From Ganoderma boninense (Eukaryota > Basidiomycota > Agaricomycetes > Polyporales > Polyporaceae): 64,000 bases of DNA. Shown piece after piece: positions 22,701-34,182 of this stretch (within the stretch, counting starts at the first letter, position 1; every line of letters starts with the position of its first letter). The position numbers were made by a program, and so were the translations under genes. The stretch covers positions 1,798,001 to 1,862,000 of the forward strand of contig CM035308.1 in the NCBI GenBank assembly GCA_002900995.3. Direction: 5' to 3'. The notes under the pieces are model-generated. The model was not told the DNA's origin. It did no database searches and worked only from the letters and a program-made list of their open reading frames with translations.

Positions 22701-23834
22701 CCTCAAATCGCTAACGCAGGTATGTTCGATTTTTGGTTGTTTTATGGGCGACGTTGAGCAAAATGGGCCGGAACAGTTCGACTTGGACTTGAGCGTGGAG
22801 AAGTGCTTATGGGCAACTCAGCGGCACAACGAAGGGATCCTGGACCAGGCGTTCCGGACGAGCAAGGAGGTGTACCTCATCTTCAGCGTCAACAAGTCCG
22901 GCGAGTTCTACGGCTACGCGAAGTAGGTTGCTTCCTACATCTTCGCTATAGCACACAGAGTAACCTTTTGCTCCTTCACAGGATGGCAGGACCCATCATG
23001 CGCGGAGAGGCTCGAGTTTCTTGGGCCTCCCGAGCGGATTCACTCCAACATCGCGGCGCTCAGCACCGCGAAAGTGCGTCCCAACGCGATGGCACGTTGC
23101 TCTCTCCCAGTGAACATCGTTTTGGCGAGTCACCGTACCCTATGTCGCCCGACCAGTCGATCAAGACCCCTACGAGCGGCCAACCGCCCCACTACCAGCT
23201 AGCACGGCAGCAGGACCGCAATGCTGCATCGGCTCCCGCAGAAATGCTCCAGCCGCACCGCGTACTCAGTCAAGCCACGATCGACGAACCACAGGCGTTC
23301 AGCTACGACTATACAAAGATTCGTCCTGTCGCCCCCGCCATCGCCGGACCGAAGCAGCTCTCGCAACCTGAAGGCATCGAGCTCGACCGGATGGCGCCCA
23401 TCCGGGCTATCCGCGATCCAAACGAACGCCTGGCAGAGGCAGTGAGGGCTGCGACCGACGGCTCGCTACACCCCGTCGCAGAGGAGGACGAGCCGACACA
23501 TGTTCGCGCCGCCGATGCTGGGAAAAGCAAGGAGGCTGGCACCGCGCAGGACGACGGGCCGGTTTGGGGGGAGTCTTTCAAGGTGGAGTGGGTGCGGACG
23601 GAGCGTTTGCCGTTTACGCGCACAAGGCACATCCGCAACCCGTGGAACCACGACCGGGAGGTGAAGGTCTCGCGGGACGGGACGGAGCTGGAGCCGAGCG
23701 TCGGACAGCAGCTGCTGGACGAGTGGGACAAGCTCGACCAGCCACCTGTAGGTGGGGCCGTCGACATCGGCCGCAGGTTCCAGGGCAAGGCGTCGCTCTC
23801 GGCGGACGCGCTCGGCCCCACAGGAGGCTCATAA
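19799..23834 (+). CDS. RRM and YTH domain RNA-binding protein (m6A reader family)
   Basis: A predicted reader of N6-methyladenosine in RNA. Four exons (19799-20129, 20597-22719, 22777-22922, 22982-23834) join in phase to 1150 codons plus stop. A His-Ser repeat (RSHSHSHSHSHSHS) lies near the N-terminus, followed by a very long Pro/Ser/Gln-rich disordered region. An RRM-like unit is at WVMWAGNVPSDATHDELW and SNCAFVNFTTEAHLHAAV. The YTH domain starts at AYFPKRYFILKSLTQ, with DLSVEKCLWATQRHNEGILD and VYLIFSVNKSGEFYGYAK, then ARVSWASR. After about 180 disordered residues it resumes as ESFKVEWVRTERLPFTRTRH and NPWNHDREVKVSRDGTELEP. Two aromatic-cage Trp codons are at 22810-22812 and 23022-23024; the third cage position falls near or in the insertion. 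Confidence 0.93.
19919..19962 (+). repeat. Hexamer-type repeat encoding alternating Ser-His
   Basis: CACTCA/CATTCA/CATTCG units in tandem encode about seven Ser-His pairs in the N-terminal region of the YTH protein. It is a coding microsatellite and likely varies in length. Confidence 0.8.
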
Positions 23835-25668
23835 CGATGGAGACGAGGCGGTTCCCGATCTAGGCCTGATGCGCCTTGGGCATCGTCTTATCTTCGACCG
23901 TCCTTTTTTCTCTCTCAATCATTCACGAAACGACACTTTGCCGGGGCTGTCCCGGCATTCACGACATGGCACACGCACGCATATACACGAACGCACGCAC
24001 TGCACACGTCTTTGCTTAATATTTTATCGTACTCACGCGCCTCGCGCCCGTGCGCCGCCGGACATACACGCACCCGGCCGCACGGGGCGGGATGACCTTT
24101 GTTTTCTACTCTTCCCCATGGTTGGCCCACTTCGCTTTGTTTCGCAGGTTTGTTTGGGTACCGGTGTTCTGCTTTCCCGCTGTTGTCCGTCTCTGATGTT
24201 TTCGCCACCAGTACCACACACACCACAGGGCTGCTGTCTCTCATCATCTTGGGTCAACTTGTCGTCACACGGATCGTTATGGTGTCTCTTCCGCTCATTT
24301 CCGCTCGCGCATCCATTTCACTCCGGTCTTTATCTGCGCTGTCGTCATCCGTCGTCCGTCATCCCTCGCCCCCCATCTACTACTCATCCTAGCTACTCAC
24401 GATCGCACCACTCACAGACTCGCACGCACACGCAATCCACGCTGAGGTCCCATTGGTTTTTTTTCGCCCCCATATTCCCCCGAGAGCGCTCCCGTCTGTA
24501 GCAATAGTAGATTCCGCACATCGACATACTGTAATACCTCGCATTTGGCATTATACACGACGCGCCGATGTGCGCTGGGCTTGCACAGTCCCATGCCGCT
24601 GTTCGGCGCGATTCACCGCGTGGATGAGGACCGGATCGTCTGCTTCAAATTCCTTCTGTCCGATAGAACTTCCGGTGGGCACCGGTAAGAATTCGGATCC
24701 GACACGTACTTAGACAGACGGGTTAAAGTCCAGGCGTCGAATAGGGTTCTTGGTCCTTGTGGGTTTTTTGGGTGCCTGCCAGCCGCTCTTTCTGCACCGT
24801 TAAAATTGGTTACGGGTTTCAGGTTTTCATTATGGGCATCGCAGGCGACTTGCCGATAACGGTGCCGGACAAAGACGAGCCCGACAAGGCCGAACAGTAG
24901 GCCGCCGCGCTACTGCTAGCTATAGACTCGGGGCCAAGGAAAAGGCGGGAGCCGTCCAGGCTGAGGAGAGGAGAGTTGGTGCCTGTAGGTGTTCCGCGGT
25001 GTCTGGACTGGCGAGGACTCGATCCATTTCAATCGGCGATCGTTCCAGGCCCCGCCCCTGCCATTCGGGTGGCGGTGCTGCCATCTTGGATGGTTTGCTC
25101 AGCCTCTCCCCAGCCCAGGCCTATGCTGACCTCGCCTATCTCTCCAACTGCAGCCGGCCTTTGCGCTGAGATCCGGGACGTTCGTACGGATAAAGAGTGG
25201 TGTTTGTGGACAGTAAGTCGCCGCTGCGGCTAACTGGCGATGTCGGCGACGGTGAGCAGCCAGATAACACCGGAAAACGTTGGATCGTTCGCTGTCTACT
25301 CATAGACGCCCAGTCACGGCGATAGCGAGGGTTATGTAGGGACCGAGGACGAGACCGGTCCTCCTGACAGGCTGTCACTCGTGTTGTCTTTGCGCCGTTT
25401 TGATGCGCCGACACCGGGTTTAAGAACAAAATAGACCTCATAAGTTTTATACATAAGTACCAGTGGCAATAATAGTACATAGGGTATTGACGTGGACCGC
25501 ACGCCGAGTGAGAGGAGACGTGCTAAACCGCATAATGGATACATGTGTGTGCCAATTCTAAAAATCTCAAAAGAGCGTTGATATCGTTTGCCATCGAAAT
25601 ACCGAGAAAATTGCTGTTCGATCCCAGTCGCCCACGTTGACACTGACAGCGGAGAACTTAGCGAGATC
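23835..25668. other. Intergenic stretch, about 1.8 kb
   Basis: This contains the 3' untranslated region of the YTH gene (T- and C-rich to about 24500) and the 3' flank of the convergent GH30 gene. Several open frames exist, but none has domain-like sequence or plausible splice structure. No gene is called. Confidence 0.5.
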
Positions 25669-27958
25669 TCATACCTCCGTCCGATGGAACCGGAACGCCT
25701 TGCGTGGCCCATCCTCCGTCTGCGCGTACGCGAACTCCTCCGTCGCGTTCGCGCCCGCATCGCGGCGCGAGACGCCCTCGTTGGGCGCGTACCACCAGAG
25801 CGTCGTAACGCCGACGGGGAACGTGTACGTCGCCTGCTTGCCGCGGAACTCGATCGTCGTCTTGACCGGCGTGGGCGACCAGGCGCCGTTGTTCGTGTCG
25901 TCCCAGTTGAGGACGACGAGCGAGTAGCGGAGCCAGTCCGCCGAGTTGGCCCTCGCCGTCACGTACGCCGTGACGCGCAATGCCCAGGACGTGCTGCCGC
26001 CGACGGAGACGCTGATGCGCTGGGCGAACGGTCCGTTGGAGTCCTTGGGCGTGACTGCCTTGGATGCGGCAGCCATGGCGTAGACTGTGTTAGAGCAGAG
26101 TATGCAATGAGTCCGTGTTACCTGGGAGTGAAAGTAGTAGTAGGACTTACACTCCTGGTGAAGGGTATATGTCCCGTCGGTGTTAACGGTCACGACGGGC
26201 CTGCAAGGTGTGCCGCAGCTGTTCGAGCCGGGAAGCTCCGGCTTGCCGGTGCCGTCGAGCACGAGGTTCCACATCAGGCCGCTCTTGGCGTAGTTTTCTA
26301 CGGCGCCGACAAAGATGTTGTCCATGTACCACTTGATGTCCGACCACCAGTCGCTGCCGTACTCGCCCGTGCACTCGGTGAAGTAGATATCCTTGTTTGG
26401 GTACGCGGCCTCAAACGTGTCCTGCTGCCCCACGGACCCGCTGTAGCAGTGGAACGCGACACCCGAGAACGCGTTGTAGGCGGACTCCATCTATGAGGTT
26501 GCCCGAGGAGGCCGTTAATGATGCTTACTATGCGCGGCGGGTCGCACGGAGCGCGGATATAGAAGGGTTAACGTACGAGCTGCACGGGGTATGCGCCCGC
26601 GTGGTTCCAGTTGTGCTCGAAGCCGACGATCTTCGTGTTCGAGAAACCATTCGAGTTCATGAGCGAGCGGAGGGTCGTGCCAATCTGCGCCTCCTGGGAT
26701 GCGCTGATGAGGCATGTCGGGTATGTTGGGTTGCTGTTCTCTGGCTCATTCTGTTGGAAGAGGAGCGCATGTAGTCAGCCAATGTCCTTGTCACAACCAG
26801 CCAGCCATGAGGTAAGGACTGACCTGGATACCGATCGCGTAAGCGGTGATCCCCTTGCTCTTGAAGCCTTGCAATGCCTTGAGGAGGTAGTTCGCGTCTG
26901 AACATGAACACCGAGATATTCAGCATCCTTCACATACCCTTCACAACTGGGGACAAGCGAAAGCGCAACGCACAGACGGTACTGTATGAGGAGATGAAGC
27001 TCCCACCCTTCATCGTGCCGGAGGACTTCATCCAAGCCGGCTGGACGCAGCACGCACGGATCAGCCGGCGCTCGGAACGCGGACGGAGGGATCACTTACA
27101 GGCGACCACGGCACCAGATGCACCTTGAGGTAAGGGTTGACGCTCATGATGTCCTTGATGGTCGAGAAGAGGTAAGCTGGCGCATTGTTGATGTTGAAGT
27201 TGAGCAGCGAAGTGTCCAGCCAGGTGTCATCAAAGCTGTATACTGTTTGGGATCCGCGAATGAGCATCCACGTGGATGTATGCGCGTCTTGGAGGGGCAG
27301 ACTCACCGCTGGCCGAGAAGTCGGAGGCCCCAAGGGGAACTCGGAGATAGGATAGACCTGCGTTGGCATGGTTATTCGCTATATTGACGGATACTCAGTT
27401 AGAAGGCTTTCGGTCCTCCCTAAACAAGTAAAGTGATTGCTCACGCTCAAACAACGTGTTGATCAAAGTCCAGTATTGACTCGAGTGTGCGCTCTTCGCG
27501 AGACACAAATGTCGTTAGGCAAGCTGGGCACGACTGAAGAAACAAAACCCGCATATACCTTCATGCTGTTCAAGAGCTTGGCGGAGGAGTCAGCTATGAC
27601 CAGAATGTCAGTTGCCCGATATAGCGGAGAAGCTCGAGAAACGCCGCGAGTACGTACTGAGGGACGCCCCGAAACCGGCCATGCTTTGCAGGACAGAGCC
27701 ATCGTTGACGACGATGTCGGCATCACCAATGGCGCCTTTGGTGACGAAGTTAACGGGGCTCGAGCCGAGGTTGGTGTATGTGAACAAGTTCGACCTATCC
27801 CAGGTAGTCGCCCACTGCGATGGGAAGCGCGCGTGTCAGCGAATAACCCGAATAGTAGGGAGGAGATCGCCCACAATATCGTATATCTGCTGTCCGATAA
27901 CAATCGGTGCTGTAGTGAGAGCTGCAGCGGCAGCGACCAAGACTGCGACTCGAACCAT
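25669..27958 (-). CDS. Glycoside hydrolase family 30 (endo-beta-1,6-glucanase-like), secreted
   Basis: A secreted retaining glycosidase that probably cuts beta-1,6-glucan of fungal cell walls. Start at 27958, with a signal peptide (MVRVAVLVAAAAALTTAP, ending near VIGQQ). Exons joined across canonical introns give IWATTWDRSNLFTYTNLG, GSVLQSMAGFGASLTDSSAK, YLFSTIKDIMSVNPYLKV, then YAIGIQ and NEPENSNPTYPTC, placing the acid/base Glu in QNEPEN at an exon border. Next come EHNWNHAGAYPVQL, GVAFHCYSGSVGQQDTFEAA and DIYFTECTGEYG, with the nucleophile Glu in FTEC. The C-terminal beta domain (FAQRISVSVGGSTSWALRV, DWLRYSLVVLNWDD) is complete and stops at 25669. Both catalytic residues are present. GH30 also includes glucosylceramidases; the subfamily is inferred from fungal context. 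Confidence 0.92.
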
Positions 27959-29415
27959 CGTGTTGATGAGAGCTCGAAGGCGGTGGAAGGAGTCTGCGGA
28001 GAGAGATGGAGAGGGAGCAGAGGATAGCACCTGTGCTCTGAGGACGGTCAATCTCGTCTACACGCGTTTTATACTTACCTCCCGGAGGCGAAAGTCTGTG
28101 CGCTCTCAGGACTGCCGAGGAGAACAAAGTTGCGCGGAGAGAGAACCATACGAGCGGGTATGCGGCCGACTACGCAACGGCGGAAGGCTCTGGCTCTAGC
28201 AACGAAGAAACCTAATTCGCCGCCACTGCACGGATGCAAAAAGTTCCAGGCGTGGGCCACCGGCACGCACGGCACATATAGATGGACACATGAGGTGATC
28301 GTCCCCCAGCGGCGAGGCCATGAGCGCACTAAACCACACTGTTGTGTTGGAGAGCAAGTACGAGCGACGCGACGGGATGGATCAGGTGGCTCTGGAGGCG
28401 GCTGCTTGTGCGGAGACTGGGTGGGAGGACTGGGCTGCGGTGCCGATGAACCACAGGGAGAGGTGAGTGAGCGGTGATCAGGATGGACGCACGCGACAGA
28501 ATGGTGACTTCGTCACAGCGCGGATAGCAGGAAAAGGACGCTATGCAAGGAAGCAGAAGCGCGCAGCCATTTACAGTGCCGCCAAGAGAGAGATGTATGT
28601 AGACGGCGTGCTGCTAGGGTACTGGAGGACAAGATCCTCGCCTTCGGAAGAGGCCATATGGTCTGCATCTGAATTGAGTATCCAGATCACTGAATGGCAG
28701 TGTCACAGAGATGCAGAGAGTATGCCAAAGAAGGCCGAAAGGCGAATATGGTCCATTCGGGACGAATGGCTGTTTGATAGCGGGCTGAAGGCCCAAGGCG
28801 TTGGCAAAGTGGACCACGCCAGATATCGAAGAGCGATGCTCGGGTTCATTTCACTGTTAATATAAAGGGATCAGCTGAGGACCTTGAGTCGCAGAAGGGA
28901 TTAAGTTACGAAAGGATGACATGCGGGGATATGTGCTGTTAAGGCGAGGTTGATCGCCGAAGCGCACGCAGGCGGCGTAATAGTAAGCACGGCTGGGCAC
29001 TATTGTGAACGCCGGGTTCAGAGACTCGCCAAGAGGAGGAGAACGGGGTCGAATGCACGATGGCCTTGTTTGAAGTCGTTCACAGGACAAGAGCTTGAGA
29101 GCAGTGCCGACGCTGAAGAGGCTGTCTCCAGGACAATGGCGCCCAGTGGCACTGTCACCTGAGCCCCACGTGACAATCACGCAGAAGACACGACCCACAC
29201 GTGACCGCGAGGTTCATGTTCGAGTTGCGCGACAGCCTGTCCTCCGACGTCGACGACCGGACACCCACAACCCACCCCTGCACCCCTCACTGCCATCCCG
29301 CGCACCCCGTACTGGCCATACCGATATCGCTTAGCGGAACGCCAGGCTCGAAACATCTGAATCTTACCACATCCTACTCAGACTATCCATCGATCCGGCA
29401 CGCTCTGGTCAGAAC
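27959..29415. other. Divergent intergenic region between GH30 and the CK1-like kinase
   Basis: About 1.45 kb between two start codons on opposite strands, so it holds both promoters. A 132-codon open frame at 28467-28865 (plus) and a 113-codon frame at 28857-29198 (minus) look random in composition and have no recognisable domain. No gene is called. Confidence 0.45.
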
Positions 29416-32035
29416 ATGACCCACCAACAGAAACAGACATACCCAAAATTCGTTGGCAACTACCAGTTGGGCAATAAGCTTGGTGCTGGCTTTTCAGGTT
29501 CGTAACCCAACCGTAGTCGACCTCTCCTCCGTACAGCACCCATACTCTGCCCATTCACAGGTGCCATCTTCCGTGCATGGAATGTACACAACCAGACTGA
29601 GGTTGCGCTCAAACTACAACCTATCAATGAACCATGTCCCACAAACAGATATGAGCGCGGCTTCTACCCCGCCCTCCAAGGGGGAAAGGGCATGCCCACT
29701 CTATGGGCCTCTGGCGTACAAGGCCCTTGGGACTACCTCGCCATCGACCTCCTCGGCCGCAGCCTCGATTCATTACACCGCGAACTCATGCTGAAGCAGG
29801 ATGTATGGGACCTTCGCAGCGTATGCTGTATAGCCGTGCAAGTGGTCAGTCTATCTCCCCCTTTCCATCTCCCGCACTTTCTTCCCAAACAAAAGGAGAT
29901 GTGGAGTTTGACGTTTGACTCTTTTGCCTTACTTGAACCCCCTTCAACCCACCCACTCCGTTCTCCTCTTGCGCAAGTAGTGATGTTGACGTGCCGAATG
30001 CTGCCCCACCAAAGATCGATAGGCTTCGCTTCATGCACCAGCGGGGCGTCCTCCACCGAGATATCCAGTTGGGCAACTGCGTCCTAGGCCTTGAACCCAA
30101 CGAGAAAACGATCTACATGATCGACTTTGGCTTCTCCAAGTTCTACCTTGACCAGCGGACGGGAAGGCACATTCCCGACAGCAACGAGCCGAGGGATTTC
30201 ATCGGCAACTACTGGTTCTCGTCAGTGCGCGTTCACTGTCGGTATAAAGGTGCGCATGTCCATTCTATTCATTCGGCGCATCTACACGTCAGGTTGGCGA
30301 AGACGTTGTCGTCTCTGGCGTTCGAGGTGTTCTTGGTCCCATGGTCGATTTCATGAGGAGGCACGAATGAGACATAACTCTCGTGCGACAGGAAGGGCCA
30401 ACGTAGCCCTTCTGTCACCGAGCCTGCCGTCTACTCGTGGCGCGCACTTGCGTTCGGTACGCGAGACAGTATATGGGATCTCCAGGCACGTTCTCGCAAA
30501 GGCCGGTCTATTGAGTTGAATTCAGTAGGATGTGTCGTTCCCCCAATTCATGCCGCACAACTCACCCTCATGTGGGGCGAAGCGATCGCACTGATGTTGC
30601 TCTGCCTCGTTTCTGGCTTCCCGAATGATCTCTCCCGCACTCCTCGCCGCATAGGTAGCTGGAAGTCGTACGATTATGCACCCAATTTCTCCAAAATCCG
30701 CTTCTTCTCAATGTTCTGTTCTCGTGAGCACCCGCGCTGACCCTTCACTGGCACGCTTCTAGTGCCCTCGCGGCGCGACGACATGGAGGCGCTCGCGCTT
30801 ATGCTCATTCACCTCCTTACGCCCGGCGGACTCCACTGGACGCGCAACGGCGTGCCGCGGACGGACGAAGCGCACGACCGCCTCATGCGCGAGAAGAGCT
30901 CCGCACGACCGGAGGATCTGTGCCGCGGTCTGCCGCCCGTATTTGAGGACCTCCTAAGGTACTGCCGGAAGCTCGACTTCCTCACGCGCCCGGACTACGA
31001 GCACTGGATTGGCGAGTTCCGGGAGCTTGCGGACGAGTATGGGTTTGGAGACGTGGAGGAGTTCGTGTGGCCGTCGCCGTTCCCGGAGGTGCGTCCCACC
31101 ACTCGTCCTTATCCTGTCGATGTGCGACCACGTTCGTGCGAGACACGTTGGAACGGGTCGCGTACTGACTTGTCTTCCATTTTGTCTTGGCTTTTGCTCC
31201 ACCTTCGTATCCGGCTCGGATGTTTACAATCGTGTGGTTCGATCACCACCCTCGAATCTCGGCATTGCGTTGTGAACTGCAGCCCACGGTGCGCGTGACC
31301 GCCGCCCCCAAGCCATCCGCGCGCAAGGCCTCGGAAGAGATCAAAGACGTCCTCCACGGCCTCGCGAACCTGCAACTTGGCACCGAGCGACAGGTGCTCG
31401 GTGAACGCCACAACCTCGTCAACCGCGACTCGCCCGGGGCGTCCGAGCCCGTCGCTAACGGGAAGGGCACTGACAAGGACGCCAAAGGCAAGAGCAAGGC
31501 CGCGGCGGTGATCGACCTCGTCAGCAGCGACGAGGACGAGAACGCACATGCCCGCACGCAGGTGCAGGCGCAGACAAGGCTGACGAAGGCAGCGCGGCTG
31601 GCGCAGCTCGCGCGCGAGATGGCGGCGGCGACGGATAACGCGGCGCTCGCGAGGCTCGTCCGCGCGTTCGTGGCCGTGATGCAGGAGAACCGGTCGAAGA
31701 TGCTCACGAAGGAGGGCTTCGCGGTGCTCGACGCGCTGCACAAGCAGCTCGGGGACCCGTCCGTCTTTATCGCGCCGCTCCGGACGAAGGCGCGGGCGAG
31801 CGGCGCCTCGGAGAATGTGGAGGTCGAGACGTCGGGGAGGGAGACGCGGCAGGGGAAGATGAACAAGCTATGGCGGCTGGGGACGGAAGTGCGCATGGCC
31901 GCGAGCAACACGCAGCTGGCGGGGATGGTGGCAGAGTTCGGGAAGGTCATCGACAGGAGCAGTGGGAGGACGGTCACGAAGGACGGGTTTGGGTTCTTGA
32001 ATGCGCTCGCGCAGAGGATCGAGGCGTTGTCTTGA
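29416..32035 (+). CDS. Divergent casein kinase 1-like protein kinase with SUMO-interaction-like tail
   Basis: A protein kinase of a divergent CK1-like family seen in Agaricomycetes. Start at 29416 (MTHQQKQTYPKFVGNYQLGN). The Gly-rich loop GNKLGAGFSGAIFRAWN spans the first intron. The catalytic Lys is in TEVALKLQPINE. After introns come RLRFMHQRGVLHRDIQLGNC and TIYMIDFGFSKFYLDQ (DFG intact), then EPRDFIGNYWFSSVRVHCR. A 513-nt intron (30250-30762) precedes VPSRRDDMEALALMLIHLLT. In the catalytic loop HRDIQLGN replaces the usual HRDxKxxN, so the catalytic-loop Lys is Gln. The C-terminal extension holds AAVIDLVSSDEDE, resembling a SUMO-interacting motif, and two related helical units of about 55 residues (each with TKEGF or TKDGF). 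Stop at 32035. Confidence 0.85.
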
Positions 32036-32629
32036 TCGTGACCGGGCTCAGATGGATTGCTTGCATGCTGTGGATTGAGGAAGTGCGGACTCGAGCATGG
32101 GATCTACTGCTGTGAGAGATATATGTTACTGTATAGTTGTGTTCTTGTTCTGTTCATTTTGTTTTTTTCCTCGTCGTACATGTATGTATGTTGTGCCTGT
32201 AACCGTATATCGTCGAGTCACGCCCACGTCGCTCTAAATATGTGGCCAGGCTCCAGTCAAACGCTTGCTGGACATTTGTGACAGGGATTTACGCAGGCAC
32301 CCACGGGGCACGCGTGTCGATGAGGCACAGTCGTAAGACGTAAATCGGCGTGCTGGGAAAGCTGGGGAACGAGTAAAAGACGGAAGTATCAGATTCACCG
32401 TTGCCAGTCAGTTCACCGTGAGATCTGTCCTCTTGGCTGCCTTCCGCGAGGCTCCGGAGTGAAAAGATGCTTCTCCGAGGCTACCGGGCGCCGTTTGAAC
32501 GGGACGCCAGCCTCTCGCCGGTCGGTGACTTGGTCTGAATACATCTTTTTTCAAGCATACTTCCAGCTTGACATTGTCTTGTTCGCAAGAAGGCTGGCAG
32601 AAGCTGAGGAGGTAAGCGTTGATGCCGCA
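32036..32629. other. 3' flank of the kinase gene
   Basis: T-rich sequence with several AATAAA-like or T-run stretches (32100-32200), consistent with the 3' untranslated region of the kinase. No gene seen. Confidence 0.4.
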
Positions 32630-33616
32630 TTATGAATCTCTTCCTGCGAAGGGGGAGGTCAGCTGGTGAGCAGGTAGTATGGAAGACGAGAAACAGCCGC
32701 AAGCTTGGCGCTTCGACGTGCTCCGAGCCCAGGTCTGCAATTGAAAAAATGTCAGGTAGGACCCTGGCGTCAATAACATGTATGAAAGCTCACAGCCATC
32801 GGAGAGCGTAAATGCCGCTGGGGGCCGAGGGATGCGCATTCCGTTCATGATGGGCCGGGTTGACGACAGAAACATTCGAAAATGACATGGACTGCTAAGC
32901 AGGGTCCTTGCTCGTATTATCCTGTCGATGCGGGGTTGCAGCCTGTGCAGTGTGGGGTAGCCGAACGTGTCTGAATGGGACAGTCCGGTCGGAGCAACGT
33001 TCGAAGCTACAAGGACCCTATTCCCTGCATATGTGATGGTACGTCCGAAGGATGTACGCTGATCGCCCACTGCGCCATGAAGGGCAACTCCACCGTATAC
33101 GTTGCATATGCCGCCTTGATATATCGAGGTGGAAGACAAGACATATTGGAAGTGCTAGAATGGCGACTCGGGCGACGAGTGACAAGAGTCGAATGATGGT
33201 TCCACTTGAGTGCATCTTTGGAATACCTACTTACTTACTGGCGACGATAGAAAACGGAGCTGCGAGGATCATCGATCGGAGGTGGGTCGGGTGGCGAAAG
33301 CAACGTTCGACCCAACCAGCAGATCTCCATTGGGCAAGGCGCTTGCCTGGAGAGCGGGGTAACTGGCCGTGCCGCCGTGCCAAGGTCGCGCGCAGTCCAC
33401 AGTTCGCGAACGGATGCGACGGCTTGACGATGCGCGGTCACGGCACATGTCATATACCGGTCGCATTGGCATGAAAGCGTCCAGTACGGTATTCACATGG
33501 GCTCGAAATCTGTGTATCGTATGAAGCAAAGTTAAGCGGCGGCGGCGTCTGATACAGCGGCGTCTCATGGATGGCAATACCGGAGACGGAAAAGACAAAG
33601 ACAGGAAGGTGGACAC
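32630..33616 (-). pseudogene. Possible decayed gene, weak resemblance to kelch-type copper radical oxidase
   Basis: Two minus-strand stretches look protein-like but do not join into one frame. One (about 33370-33269) reads SYPALQASALPNGDLLVGSN; the other (about 33060-32930) reads GNRVLVASNVAPTGLSHSDT followed by FGYPTLHRLQ. Order and pattern recall the glyoxal/galactose-oxidase (kelch) family, where a 'LPNG-x-LLVxG' strand and a late 'SNP...YPT-x-RLE' motif occur. The intervening sequence has stops in all frames and no clean exon chain. The assignment is inference and weak; it could also be a real gene whose introns I misread, or non-coding. Confidence 0.25.
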
Positions 33617-33994
33617 TCAGCGTGGATCAGTGTAAGATCAATGTTACGGCCTGGTTGCGACAGTTGGAGCGATGGGGCCTGACCCTGGCGTGAGTCTGAG
33701 AAGGGAGACCGCGGGCGACGAATCACGCCGATTGTCGCTGTAGACAGGGCGTGGCCAATGCGAGAGCGAGTTTCCCTCGGAGTGGGCCACTCGCTACAAC
33801 AAGACGGAGTCGGCGGAAGAGGGCGCGGGGATCTGGAGTCGGCTGGATACGGCTCGCAGGCCCCAGAAGCGTCTTATTTGAGGCGGGGAAACGAGGAGTG
33901 GGCCCAGTGGGGAGACTGGACGAGAAAATGATTGACATGGACCCGACCCCAAAGTGTACCGTCCTTTCCGGCAGACGCCGCGCCTAACCGGGTT

Positions 33995-34094
33995 CCCCAT
34001 AAAAAATCGGCAACCCAACCGTCTCTTCGCGCCTCTTCTCCTCATCCCCATAAAAAATCGGCAACCCAACCGTCTCTTCGCGCCTCTTCTCCTC
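33995..34094. repeat. Tandem duplication of a 51-bp unit upstream of the desaturase
   Basis: Two adjacent near-identical 51-bp copies (33995-34045 and 34046-34094 plus a few bases) start with CCCCATAAAAAATCGG and end in a CT-rich stretch. They lie 90-190 bp before the desaturase start codon, so in its promoter or leader. Each copy contains an A-rich block and a pyrimidine block, so any bound factor or initiator site is doubled. Confidence 0.9.
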
Positions 34095-34182
34095 CTCCGC
34101 CCCCCCATAGAGTCCCTATAGACGGCCCCTAGACTTCCTGGTCCCCCTTTCCCCTCCGTCGCCCCAGGCCACGTCGCCCAAA

